Below, in pieces: positions 33,302 through 42,011 of a stretch of DNA of 64,000 nucleotides. Position numbers and translations under genes: made by a program. The number at the start of each line of letters is the position of its first letter. The first letter of the stretch is position 1. The stretch covers positions 8,244,001-8,308,000 of the forward strand of contig NZ_FNSZ01000001.1 of assembly GCF_900105245.1 (NCBI RefSeq), in the 5' to 3' direction. Below the pieces are notes generated by a model. That model was not told the DNA's origin. It searched no databases and saw nothing but the letters and a program-made list of their open reading frames with translations. This DNA is from Streptomyces sp. 1222.5. GTDB lineage: Bacteria > Actinomycetota > Actinomycetes > Streptomycetales > Streptomycetaceae.

Positions 33302-35902
33302 GTGCGCATCAGACCACTCCGACACCGACTGTCCCTTCTGCTCGCCGCCGCCCTGGGTTTCGCCGGGCTGGCCGCGGTACCCGACGCCACGGCCGCGGAC
33401 AGCACCGAGGTCCATGGCCTCAAGGGCGAGTACTACACCCAGTCCGCCCCCGGAGCCTTCGACTTCGCCCAGCTCAAGGCCACCGGATTCGACCCGCAGC
33501 TCGACTTCGGCTCCCTGGAGTCACGCCTGAACTCGGCCACCGGCCAGTCGGACGACGTCAGCGTCCGCTGGACCGGCCGGATCGTCCCCGAGAAGACCGG
33601 CGCCACCACCTTCTCGATCACCGGCGACAACGGCTTCCGCCTCTGGGTCGACGGCAAGCTCACCATCGACCACTGGGTCGACGACTGGGACCGCGAACAG
33701 ACCAGCGCCCCCGTCGAACTGACCGCCGGCAAGGCCTACGACATCAAGGTCGAGTACTTCGAGCACTACGGTGGCTCCAACCTCCACCTGCGCTGGACGC
33801 CGCCCGGCGGCACCGAGGCCGCCGTACCGCAGTCGGCGTTCCTGCTGCCCGAGGGCTACGCCTACGACGGCGCCATAGCCACCACCGTCCTGCGGGACGG
33901 CCGGACCCTGCGCCTCGACTTCGCGCAGCCCCTCGCGACGCCCGCGAAGGGGATCACCGACCACCTCGACGCCGTGATCGGCGGCGCGAAGTGGCCCCTG
34001 GGCGCCGTCCGGCTCGCCCCGGACGATTCCACGTCGCTGCTGGTCTCGCTGAAGGAGCCGGTCGTCGGCAACAAGACCGGCACCGCGCCCGGTCTGGCGG
34101 ACGTCCGCTACGACGGCGAGGGGAGCCTCGCATCCCAGGACGGCAACGTTGTCAACGCCTTCTGGAGCAGCGGCGCCAACCACTCCACCCACGAGCTGCG
34201 CACCAAGTGGGCCGACGAGGTCACTCCGGCCAACGCCCACCGCGAGTACCCGAGGCCCCAGCTCACCCGCGACGCCTGGCAGAACCTCAACGGCAGCTGG
34301 CAGTTCGCCGCGGCCAAGGCCGGTGAGCAACCGCCCGTGGGCCGCACCCTCGGTGAGCGGATCCTCGTCCCCTATCCGGTGGAGTCCCAGCTCTCGGGCC
34401 TGGAACGGCACGAGGACCGGATGTGGTACCGGCGCACCTTCACGGTCCCGGCCGGCTGGAAGATCGGTGACGGCAAGCGGCTGCAACTGAACTTCGGTGC
34501 CGTCGACTGGCGGGCCGAGGTGTACGTCAACGGCACCAAGGTCGCCGAACACCAGGGCGGCTACGACAAGTTCAGCGCCGACATCACCGACGCCCTCGAG
34601 CCGGGCCGCACCCAGGAGCTGATCGTCGGCGTCTACGACCCGACCGACGCGGCGAACGGTGAGAACCCGCCGATCGGCAAGCAGCGCCTCGACCCCAGCG
34701 GCATCTGGTACACCCCGACCTCCGGCATCTGGCAGACGGTGTGGCTGGAGCCCGTGGCCTCCGACCACGTGGACCAGCTGAAACTCACCCCGAACGTCGA
34801 CGACGGCACCCTCACGGTCGAACCGCGGGGCACACGCGACGGCCTGTCGGTCACCGCCACGGCGTACGCCGGAAAGCGCAAGGTGGCCACGGCGACCGGA
34901 CGCACCGGTGAACCCCTCACCCTGAAGATCCCGCACGCCCGGCTCTGGTCGCCGGACGACCCGTACCTCTACGACCTCGAGGTGAGCGTCGGCCACGACC
35001 GTGTGGGCAGCTACTTCGGGATGCGCTCCATCTCCGTGCAGAAGGTGAACGGTGTCCCGCGCACCCTCCTCAACGGCAAGCCGGTCTTCATGATGGCCAC
35101 TCTCGACCAGGGATTCTGGCCGGACGGCCTGTACACCGCACCGAGTGACGAGGCCCTCGCCTACGACCTGAAGATGCACAAGAAGATGGGCTTCAACTCC
35201 GTCCGCAAGCACATCAAGGTCGAGCCCGACCGCTGGTTCTACTGGGCCGACCGGCTCGGCCTGATGGTGTGGCAGGACATGCCGGCGATGACGGCGGGCG
35301 TGAACCCGTCCCCCCCGGCACGCGCCGAGTACGAACGCGAGATGAAGCAGATGATCGACGAGCACATCAGCAGCCCGTCCGTCGTCATGTGGGTCGTGTT
35401 CAACGAGGGCTGGGGTCAGTACGACATCGGCCGCGTCGCCTCCCAGGCCAAGTCCTGGGACCCCACCCGCCTGGTCAACAACATGTCGGGCCTCAACCTC
35501 GGAGCCGACGGCGGGGCCGGTGACATCATGGACGAGCACGGCTATCCGAGCCCCGCCCTGCCACCCCGTCCGGACGGGCAGCGGGCCCTGGTCAGCGGCG
35601 AGTACGGCGGTCTGGGCCTCGGCATACCGGGCCACGCCTGGTCGGTCCAGCAGTCCTACGTGGACGTCGACCCGACGACGTACACCGACGACTACCTGAA
35701 GAAGCTGACCGAGGTCCACGCGCTCGCCTGCCGCGGCGGCAACGGCGCGGTGTACACGCAGATCTCGGACGTCGAGGGCGAGCTCAACGGCCTGCTGACG
35801 TACGACCGCAAGGTGGTCAAACCCGATGTGTCCCGGTTGGAGGCGGCACAGACCGCCCTGATCGACGACGCGTCACGACCGGTGCCGGCGGGCTGCGCCT
35901 GA
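33302..35902 (+). CDS. Secreted GH2-family glycoside hydrolase with N-terminal PA14 domain
   Basis: An 866-residue exported enzyme. A signal peptide (LSLLLAAALGFAGLAAVPDA, then TAA) is followed by a PA14 carbohydrate-binding-like domain at about residues 40-165 (LKGEYYTQ, VRWTGRIVPEKTGATTFSI, DNGFRLWVDGKL). GH2 sugar-binding, Ig-like and TIM-barrel domains follow. Catalytic candidates are the acid/base Glu in VVFNEGWGQ near residue 700 and the nucleophile Glu in VSGEYGG near 767. GH2 includes beta-galactosidases, glucuronidases, mannosidases and, from memory, a Streptomyces galactofuranosidase of similar length. The adjacent YtfQRT-YjfF-like importer favours galactofuranosides. Confidence 0.9.
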   Translation: MRIRPLRHRLSLLLAAALGFAGLAAVPDATAADSTEVHGLKGEYYTQSAPGAFDFAQLKATGFDPQLDFGSLESRLNSATGQSDDVSVRWTGRIVPEKTGATTFSITGDNGFRLWVDGKLTIDHWVDDWDREQTSAPVELTAGKAYDIKVEYFEHYGGSNLHLRWTPPGGTEAAVPQSAFLLPEGYAYDGAIATTVLRDGRTLRLDFAQPLATPAKGITDHLDAVIGGAKWPLGAVRLAPDDSTSLLVSLKEPVVGNKTGTAPGLADVRYDGEGSLASQDGNVVNAFWSSGANHSTHELRTKWADEVTPANAHREYPRPQLTRDAWQNLNGSWQFAAAKAGEQPPVGRTLGERILVPYPVESQLSGLERHEDRMWYRRTFTVPAGWKIGDGKRLQLNFGAVDWRAEVYVNGTKVAEHQGGYDKFSADITDALEPGRTQELIVGVYDPTDAANGENPPIGKQRLDPSGIWYTPTSGIWQTVWLEPVASDHVDQLKLTPNVDDGTLTVEPRGTRDGLSVTATAYAGKRKVATATGRTGEPLTLKIPHARLWSPDDPYLYDLEVSVGHDRVGSYFGMRSISVQKVNGVPRTLLNGKPVFMMATLDQGFWPDGLYTAPSDEALAYDLKMHKKMGFNSVRKHIKVEPDRWFYWADRLGLMVWQDMPAMTAGVNPSPPARAEYEREMKQMIDEHISSPSVVMWVVFNEGWGQYDIGRVASQAKSWDPTRLVNNMSGLNLGADGGAGDIMDEHGYPSPALPPRPDGQRALVSGEYGGLGLGIPGHAWSVQQSYVDVDPTTYTDDYLKKLTEVHALACRGGNGAVYTQISDVEGELNGLLTYDRKVVKPDVSRLEAAQTALIDDASRPVPAGCA

Positions 35903-35938
35903 CACGGGGACGGAACCGCACACGTCATCGGTAGTGGT

Positions 35939-35972
35939 CGGTCCGCCCACGGCTTCGGTCGTGGGCGGACCG
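35939..35972. terminator. Bidirectional terminator between GH2 and the small secreted protein gene
   Basis: Arms CGGTCCGCCCACG (35939-35951) and CGTGGGCGGACCG (35960-35972) pair perfectly over 13 bases around the 8-base loop GCTTCGGT. The flanking genes converge, ending at 35902 and 35990. Confidence 0.88.
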
Positions 35973-35989
35973 CTGCGCGGCACCGGACG

Positions 35990-36211
35990 TCAGCCGACCT
36001 GCCGGCAGCCGACGGTGGGGTAGATCCGCTGGATCAGGGTGGTGGCCTGGGGTGTCGTGGTGATGGTGAACACGGGGCCGCCGTTGCAGGACCACTTGGT
36101 CGTCACCAGTTCGGCCGCCTGGGCGGAGGGCGCCAGCGCGAGGGTGGCGAACACGAGGGCACCGGCGATCGCCGCGAGGCGGACACGAGTGGTGGAGGGG
36201 CGCAGCTTCAT
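35990..36211 (-). CDS. Small secreted protein with two cysteines
   Basis: A 73-residue precursor. The signal peptide is TRVRLAAIAGALVFATLALA, then PSAQA. The mature part is about 42 residues (ELVTTKWSCNGGPVFTITTT, then a Thr-rich strand and the end PTVGCRQVG). The two Cys could form one disulfide. ATG 36211 has AAGGAGTGTC upstream, a convincing ribosome site. No family is recognised. It is divergent from the NamZ operon, separated by a long leader with a perfect palindrome at 36260-36274. Confidence 0.72.
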   Translation of the reverse strand: MKLRPSTTRVRLAAIAGALVFATLALAPSAQAAELVTTKWSCNGGPVFTITTTPQATTLIQRIYPTVGCRQVG

Positions 36212-36259
36212 GACACTCCTTGGTCTCGGCGGACTTCTGACCGCTCTCCCCTCGATTGT

Positions 36260-36274
36260 TCGGAAACTTTCCGA
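36260..36274. promoter_or_regulatory. Perfect palindrome TCGGAAACTTTCCGA, probable operator
   Basis: Seven-base arms surround one central base. It is 49 bases upstream of the small secreted protein gene and about 305 bases before the NamZ gene. The AAA-N-TTT core recalls sites of RpiR- or ROK-type sugar-phosphate regulators, but no such gene is visible here. The gap 36275-36578 shows no convincing gene. Confidence 0.55.
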
Positions 36275-36578
36275 CGGCGGTTGACCGGAATACCCCGATT
36301 GGCTTCCCCTTCGCTCTTTCAGGTGCGGTGGTCGCCGTCCTGGGCGAAGCCGGGTGTGCCGGCAGCCAGAAGGCGGGCGGCGTCGCCGACCCCCTGCTCG
36401 GCGCGCCACACGGCCGCCGGGCGGCGCTGCGCGACGCGCGACATTCCGCGGCCACCTTCCCCCTGAACGGGGTCGAACCGGTGCAGAATTCCGAGCTGGC
36501 GACCATGCCGGCCGCAAGGAACCGTGCCGGCTTCCAGAACCACCGCTTCCAGGTGTCACCGGCGGACGGGGGCAAAGG

Positions 36579-37775
36579 ATGACCACGGACCACCGCGGCA
36601 CCGTGACGACCGGGATCGCGCGACTGCACGCGTCACCGGGCCTCGCCGGGCCCGGCCGGCTCGGACTCGTCACCAACCACACCGGCGTCCTCCCCGACCT
36701 GCGCCCCGCCCCGTCCGCGTTGCTCGAAGCCGGCGCTCGGCTGGTCGCGCTGTTCGGCCCCGAACACGGACTGCACGGCACCGGCCAGGCCGGGGAGAGC
36801 GAGGCCGTCCGGACGGACCCCGCAACCGGCCTGCCCGTCCACGACACCTACGGCTGCGACGCCGAGCGCCTCGACAAACTGCTCATCGACAGCGGTGTCG
36901 ACGCACTGGTGTACGACCTCCAGGACATCGGCGCCAGGTTCTACACCTACGTGTGGACCATGTTCGACCTGATGGTCTCGGCGGCCCGCACCGGCGTACG
37001 GTTCGTGGTCGCCGACCGGCCCAATCCGCTCGGCGGGCTGGTCAGCGAGGGCCCGTTGCTGGAGCCGGCGTATGCCGGTTTCGTCGGGCGGGCCCCGGTG
37101 CCCGTCCGGCACGGGCTCACCTGCGGTGAACTCGCGCGGTACCTGAACACCTCCGCCGTCCTCGACGCGGCGGGCACCGCTGCGGACTTGACGGTGATCG
37201 AAGCGGTCGGCTGGCGGCGAGCGATGGACGCGGAGGCCACCGGCCTGCCGTGGGTCGCGCCCTCGCCGAACATGCCGACCACCGCCACCGCCACCGTCTA
37301 TCCCGGGACCTGCCTCTTCGAGGGCACGAACCTCTCCGAGGGCCGGGGCACCACGCAGCCCTTCGAGACCGTCGGAGCCCCGTACATCGACGCACGGTTC
37401 GCGCCCGCGCTTGCCGAACTCGCGCTGCCCGGAGTGCACTTCCGCGACCTGCGGTTCGTACCGACCTTCCACAAGCACGCCGGACGGCCGCTGCGCGGCG
37501 TCCAGCTCCATGTCACCGACCGCGAGACCTTCGCCCCGGTACGCACCGCCGTCGCGATGCTCGCCACGCTGCGGGGCCTGTACCCGGAGGACTTCGCCTG
37601 GCTCACGCCCGACGGCGGCGCGGCGGGGACCGGTCACCGGCACTTCATCGACCTGCTGTGGGGATCCGACCGGCTGCGGCGCGCCGTCGACGCGGGTGAC
37701 GACCCGCTGAAGCTGTGTGATCCGCCCGCGCCGCCCGCCCGGTGGGCCGGCGACGACGCACTGCTCTACGCATGA
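36579..37775 (+). CDS. namZ: NamZ-like exo-beta-N-acetylmuramidase (DUF1343)
   Basis: A 398-residue protein of the DUF1343 family, whose characterised member NamZ removes MurNAc from the non-reducing end of peptidoglycan fragments. Landmarks are RLGLVTNHTG near residue 28, ALFGPEHGLHGTGQAGE near 63-79, LVYDLQDIGARFYTYVWTMF near 112-131, VADRPNPLGG near 144 and GTNLSEGRGTTQPFETVGAP near 249-268. No signal peptide is seen, so it may act inside the cell or leave by another route. GCAAAGG precedes ATG 36579. It heads a five-gene operon with a binding-protein importer. Confidence 0.9.
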   Translation: MTTDHRGTVTTGIARLHASPGLAGPGRLGLVTNHTGVLPDLRPAPSALLEAGARLVALFGPEHGLHGTGQAGESEAVRTDPATGLPVHDTYGCDAERLDKLLIDSGVDALVYDLQDIGARFYTYVWTMFDLMVSAARTGVRFVVADRPNPLGGLVSEGPLLEPAYAGFVGRAPVPVRHGLTCGELARYLNTSAVLDAAGTAADLTVIEAVGWRRAMDAEATGLPWVAPSPNMPTTATATVYPGTCLFEGTNLSEGRGTTQPFETVGAPYIDARFAPALAELALPGVHFRDLRFVPTFHKHAGRPLRGVQLHVTDRETFAPVRTAVAMLATLRGLYPEDFAWLTPDGGAAGTGHRHFIDLLWGSDRLRRAVDAGDDPLKLCDPPAPPARWAGDDALLYA

Positions 37776-37856
37776 GCGCCGCCGACCCCTGCGCCCCGCG
37801 CGCCCGCCCTGCCCCCGCCACGCCCGCCGCCCGTGCACGGAAGGACCACGCCGTCG

Positions 37857-38846
37857 ATGACCGAGCAGATCGACCGAACCACGTACTGCCGGGCCGAGGT
37901 CCGCGGCTTCCGCGCGGGTGACGGGCCGCGGTTGGTCGAGACGTGGTGCCGCAGTGCCCCCGCCGACCCCCTCACCCCGGACCGCTTCCGTTCGTCGGTG
38001 CTGCTGGACGCCAACTTCGATCCCGAGGGGCTGCGGGTCGCCGTCCACGAGGACCGCCTGGTCGGCGCCGCCTACGCCGTGCGCCGCCTGACGCCGATGA
38101 CCGGAACCGACCTGGAACCCGAGCAGGGCTGGATCCCCTTCTTCTTCGTCGACCCGGCCGCCCGCGGGCAAGGACTCGGCCGCCGGCTGCTGACCGAAGC
38201 GCTCGACTGGCTGCACGGTCACGGCCGTACCCGGGTGGACTTCTCGTCGTACACCCCGAACTACATCCTGCCCGGCCTGGACGCAGAGACGTATCCGGAG
38301 GCCGCCGGACTCCTGGAGTCGCTCGGCTTCCACACCCTGTACGAGGCGGCGGCCATGGACCGCGGCCTGGTCGGCTACCGCCTGCCGGAGGATGTCGCGC
38401 TCCGCCTGGACGAACTGCGGACACTGGGCCACCGGTTCGGCACCCCGTCCGACGACGACCTGGTGGAACTGGTCGCGCTCGCCGGGAACCACTTCGCCCC
38501 CGACTGGGCCCGTGCGATCCGCGAGTGCCTGGCCGCGGGAACGCCGCTCGACCGGATCGTCTGTGTCCGGGACCCGGCGGGCCGCCTCGTCGGCTGGGCG
38601 ATGCACGGCGCGTACGAGTCGGCCGACGAGCGGTTCGGTCCCTTCGGTGTGCTGGAGGAGACGCGCGGTACCGGGCTGGGCAAGGTTTTGCTCCACCTGG
38701 TCCTGGAGCGGATGCGGGCACGTGGCGCGCACTCCGCGTGGTTTTTGTGGACCGGGGAGCAGTCCCCGGCGGGCCATCTGTACCGCAAGAGCGGCTTCGC
38801 CACCACCCGGGTCTTCCGCGTCATGCGCCGGGAGGCCGCACGATGA
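37857..38846 (+). CDS. Tandem-GNAT acetyltransferase
   Basis: A 329-residue protein with two GNAT domains. The first has the acetyl-CoA loop FFVDPAARGQGLGRRLLTEA near residues 98-117. The second has FGVLEETRGTGLGKVLLHLV near 264-283 and the late motif GHLYRKSGFATTRVFRVM. It lies between namZ and the importer lipoprotein, and its stop overlaps the next ATG. The context suggests acetylation of an amino sugar or muropeptide product, or of a peptide released from it. The two loops are similar and may both be active. I start at ATG 37857, with GGAAGGA eleven bases upstream. GTG 37833 is an alternative. Confidence 0.85.
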   Translation: MTEQIDRTTYCRAEVRGFRAGDGPRLVETWCRSAPADPLTPDRFRSSVLLDANFDPEGLRVAVHEDRLVGAAYAVRRLTPMTGTDLEPEQGWIPFFFVDPAARGQGLGRRLLTEALDWLHGHGRTRVDFSSYTPNYILPGLDAETYPEAAGLLESLGFHTLYEAAAMDRGLVGYRLPEDVALRLDELRTLGHRFGTPSDDDLVELVALAGNHFAPDWARAIRECLAAGTPLDRIVCVRDPAGRLVGWAMHGAYESADERFGPFGVLEETRGTGLGKVLLHLVLERMRARGAHSAWFLWTGEQSPAGHLYRKSGFATTRVFRVMRREAAR

Positions 38847-40183
38847 GACCACCACGCCGCGGCAGCGGCCCGAGCCGCCGGCACTTCGCGCTCGCGCTGC
38901 CCTCGGCGCTGCTCACCGCCGGATGCGCCGCACCGCACCAGGGCACCGGTCGTCCCGGTGACCCGATCGTCCTCACCCTCCTCTCCCACTACACGAGCGG
39001 AGAGCTCAAGGAGGCCCTGCAGAGCCCGGTCGACGAGTGGAACGCCTCGCACGACCGGGTCAAGGTGCAGACCAAAGCGGTCGAATTCACCGACCTCCTG
39101 ACCACGTTCATGGTCCGGCAGGCCGCCGGGCAGGGCGCGGACATCCTCCATCCGTACTGCCTGTGGAACGGCCAGCTCGTCCAGGCCGGCGTCCTGCGAC
39201 CCGCCCCACCCGAGCACGCAGAGGAGATCCGACGCGGGTACGGAGAGGCCGCCGTCCGCTCCGCGTCCGTCGGGGGCAGGATCTACGGCTATCCCACCGA
39301 GGTGCAGACGTACGCCCTCTACTACAACAGACGACTGCTCCGCGAGGCCGGGATCACCCGTCCGCCGCGCACCTGGCGGGAGTTGGAGGAGGCGGCCCAC
39401 CGCACCGCCGCGCGCGACCGCTACGGCAACACGCTGGTCCAGGGGTTCGGGCTGTCGACCTACGACGACTCCACCACCGTCGGCCAGACACTCGCCCTGC
39501 TCAACGCCGCCGGCGGAACCTTCGTCTCCCCGGACGGCAGGAGCACCGCCATCGACTCGCCCGCCGGCCGGGCCGTGTTCGATCTGGAGCACCGCCTCAT
39601 CGCCGAAGGGGCGAGCGCCCCCGGCATCAACGTCTACAAGGCGTTCGCTTCCGGACAGGTGGCCATGGTGATCAGCGCCGGCTGGTGGACCGCGAACCTC
39701 AAGTCACTGATGGGCAGAGCCTATCGGGACGTCGGGGTCGCACCCGTGCCCGTACCCGGCATCGGCGACACGAACGCCACGCTCTCCACCGGCTTCATGC
39801 TCGGCGTCAACGCCACCGCCCGACACCCCCGAGAAGCCTGGGACTTCCTGCGCTGGCTCAACACCGACAGGACGCGCGCGAGCCACACCGCACAGCACAC
39901 GACAGCGACCAGGATGAGCTCCCTGCAAGTCTCGGTCGGTTCCCTGACCGGCCGCGCCGACGACATGCACGCCCTTCTCGGCCAGGGCGGTGACCCGAAC
40001 CTGCGCCCGTTCCTCGACGCGCTGGCGTACTCGGTGCCCGAGCCGAACGGGCCGGGCGCCCAGCAGGCCAAGTCGCTGCTGCGCAAGAACATCGAGGCGC
40101 TGTGGACCGGCCAGCAGTCGGTCGACGAGGCCCTGCGCACCACCCGCCGACAGGTCGACCAGGAGGTGTCGCGCTCGTGGTGA
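38843..40183 (+). CDS. Extracellular solute-binding lipoprotein (carbohydrate ABC, SBP type 1)
   Basis: A 446-residue binding protein. The N-terminus combines a twin-arginine-like SRRHFALALPSALL with a lipobox LTAGC near residue 29, so it is a lipoprotein, possibly Tat-exported. The fold begins ILTLLSHYTSGELKEALQSP in spirit (VLTLLSHYTSGELKEAL is what is seen). It continues with VQTKAVEFTDLLTTFMVRQA, the ligand-cleft strand YGYPTEVQTYALYYNRRLLR and the late ISAGWWTANLKSLMG. ATG 38843 overlaps the preceding stop. The likely ligand is a MurNAc- or GlcNAc-containing glycan released by the NamZ-like enzyme. Confidence 0.9.
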   Translation: MRPPRRGSGPSRRHFALALPSALLTAGCAAPHQGTGRPGDPIVLTLLSHYTSGELKEALQSPVDEWNASHDRVKVQTKAVEFTDLLTTFMVRQAAGQGADILHPYCLWNGQLVQAGVLRPAPPEHAEEIRRGYGEAAVRSASVGGRIYGYPTEVQTYALYYNRRLLREAGITRPPRTWRELEEAAHRTAARDRYGNTLVQGFGLSTYDDSTTVGQTLALLNAAGGTFVSPDGRSTAIDSPAGRAVFDLEHRLIAEGASAPGINVYKAFASGQVAMVISAGWWTANLKSLMGRAYRDVGVAPVPVPGIGDTNATLSTGFMLGVNATARHPREAWDFLRWLNTDRTRASHTAQHTTATRMSSLQVSVGSLTGRADDMHALLGQGGDPNLRPFLDALAYSVPEPNGPGAQQAKSLLRKNIEALWTGQQSVDEALRTTRRQVDQEVSRSW

Positions 40184-41139
40184 ACACCCTGGCGCCGGAG
40201 ACGACCGGGCGGCCGGCGCACACCCCGCCCGTCACCGAGCCCGCCGTCGACCGCCGCAGCCGGATCCCACGCCGCCAGGCCACGGTCGCGTACCTCTTCC
40301 TGGCACCGACGCTGCTGTTCTTCGCCGTCTTCCTCATCCTGCCGCTCGGCTTCGCGCTGCTGCTGTCGATGTCCCGCTGGGCGGGGTTCGACCTCGGCGA
40401 CATCGATCCGGTGGGCCTGGACAACTTCACCGGCCTCTTCTCGGCCGGCTCGACGTTCCTGACGCCGATCCTCACCAACACCCTGCTGTTCGCCCTGGGC
40501 ACCGTGACACTCGCTCTCGCCGGCTCCCTGCTCGTCGCCACCTGCATCGACCAGCTCCGCTTCCAGGGCCTGTGGCGCACCCTGTACTTCCTCCCGATCG
40601 TCACCACCGTCGTCGCCGTCGGCAACGTGTGGAAGTACATGTACGAGCCGGGCGGTCTGGTCAACGGCGTCCTCAACGCCTTCGGTCTCGGCTCGGTGGC
40701 CTTCCTCCAGGACCCGGACACCGCCCTGGCGTCGGTCGTGGTCGTCCAGGCGTGGGCCTCGGTGGGCTCGGCGATCCTCATCCTGACCGCCGGGCTGAAG
40801 TCCATCCCCGAGTCGTACTACGAGGCCGCCGCGCTCGACGGGGCCGGCCCCGTCACCGTCCTGTGGAAGATCACGCTGCCGCTGCTGCGCCCCTCCCTGC
40901 TGTTCGTGTGCGTCACCCAGTTCCTCACCGGCCTGCAGTCGTTCGCGCTGATCATCGTGATGACCAAGGGCGGCCCGGGGGACGCCACCAACGTGGCCGC
41001 GCTGGAGATGTACCGGCAGGCCTTCTCGTACGGCGACTGGGGCACCGCGAGCGCCGCCGCCTTCGTGCTGTTCGTGGTGGTCCTCGCGGTCACCCTGGTG
41101 CAGCTGTGGATCTTCCGGCGCAAGGGAGAGGACGCATGA
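40180..41139 (+). CDS. Carbohydrate ABC transporter permease 1 (MalF/UgpA-like)
   Basis: A 319-residue six-helix permease. The first helix is YLFLAPTLLFFAVFLILPLG near residues 38-57. The EAA loop for ATPase docking is YYEAAALDGAGPVTVLWKIT, then LPLLRPSLLF, near 208-237. The GTG start overlaps the binding-protein stop (GTGA) and AGGAGGTG precedes it. A GTG one codon earlier is equally possible. There is no ATPase gene in the operon. In Streptomyces such importers usually share the ATPase MsiK. Confidence 0.93.
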   Translation: MNTLAPETTGRPAHTPPVTEPAVDRRSRIPRRQATVAYLFLAPTLLFFAVFLILPLGFALLLSMSRWAGFDLGDIDPVGLDNFTGLFSAGSTFLTPILTNTLLFALGTVTLALAGSLLVATCIDQLRFQGLWRTLYFLPIVTTVVAVGNVWKYMYEPGGLVNGVLNAFGLGSVAFLQDPDTALASVVVVQAWASVGSAILILTAGLKSIPESYYEAAALDGAGPVTVLWKITLPLLRPSLLFVCVTQFLTGLQSFALIIVMTKGGPGDATNVAALEMYRQAFSYGDWGTASAAAFVLFVVVLAVTLVQLWIFRRKGEDA

Positions 41140-42005
41140 TCCGCCGCCGATTCCCCTGGTTCTCCTACCTGTTGGTCGTGACCGGCGCCGTGCTCACGGT
41201 GGTGCCGTTCCTCGACATGGTGATGACGTCCTTCAAGGGGCCCGGTGAGTCCGGCACGCTGCCGTACCACTTCCTGCCCGAGGCGTTCGACCTGTCCAAC
41301 TACCGTGCGGCGGTCGACCAGCTGGACCTGCCGGTGCTCTTCCGCAACAGCGTCGTCGCGACCGCCGTGATCACCGGGTCGGTCCTGCTCACCTCGTCGC
41401 TCGCCGGCTACGCGCTGGCCAAACTCCACTTCCCCGGGCGCGACTTCGTCTTCCGGCTCGTGCTGTCGACGATGATGTTCCCGCCGTTCCTCTTCTTCGT
41501 CCCGCACTTCCTGATCCTGGTGCACTGGCCGCTGGCCGGCGGCAACGACCTCTTCGGCCGCGGCGGCGCCGGCCTCACCGTCAGCATCGTGGCGCTCGCC
41601 GTGCCGTTCCTCGTCAACGGCTTCGGCATCTTCCTGATGCGGCAGTTCATGGTCTCCATTCCCGACGAGGTGCTGGAGGCGGCACGCATCGACGGCGCGG
41701 GGGAGTTCACCGTGTGGTGGCGGATCGTGGTGCCGCAGACCAAACCGGTCATGGTGACACTCGGACTGCTGACCTTCGTGGACGCCTGGAACGAGTACAT
41801 CTGGGCCCTGCTGGTGTCGACGGCCAACCCGGCGGTGATGACACTCCCCGTCGGTATCCAGCTCCTCCAGGACTACGTCGACCCGACCCGCACGATGCCC
41901 ATCGTCATGGCGGGCCTCGTCGTGAGCGTCCTGCCGGTCCTGGTGCTCTTCCTGCTGCTGCAGAAGTACTACATCCGCGGCGTCATGCTCAGCGGCCTCA
42001 AATAA
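41136..42005 (+). CDS. Carbohydrate ABC transporter permease 2 (MalG/UgpE-like)
   Basis: A 289-residue six-helix permease. Helix 1 is LLVVTGAVLTVVPFLDMVMT. The EAA loop is DEVLEAARIDGAGEFTVWWR, then IVVPQTKPVM, near residues 177-206. The late LTFVDAWNEYIWALLVSTAN is typical of the family. ATG 41136 overlaps the stop of permease 1. The gene ends the operon and nearly abuts the convergent response-regulator gene, whose stop is seven bases away. Confidence 0.93.
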   Translation: MIRRRFPWFSYLLVVTGAVLTVVPFLDMVMTSFKGPGESGTLPYHFLPEAFDLSNYRAAVDQLDLPVLFRNSVVATAVITGSVLLTSSLAGYALAKLHFPGRDFVFRLVLSTMMFPPFLFFVPHFLILVHWPLAGGNDLFGRGGAGLTVSIVALAVPFLVNGFGIFLMRQFMVSIPDEVLEAARIDGAGEFTVWWRIVVPQTKPVMVTLGLLTFVDAWNEYIWALLVSTANPAVMTLPVGIQLLQDYVDPTRTMPIVMAGLVVSVLPVLVLFLLLQKYYIRGVMLSGLK

Positions 42006-42011
42006 CAGCGG

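Noticed and set aside
33521..35719. A 732-codon open frame opposite the GH2 gene
   Set aside because: It is a mirror of the GH2 coding strand in very GC-rich DNA: low-complexity Gly/Val/Asp protein, no ribosome site and no family motif.
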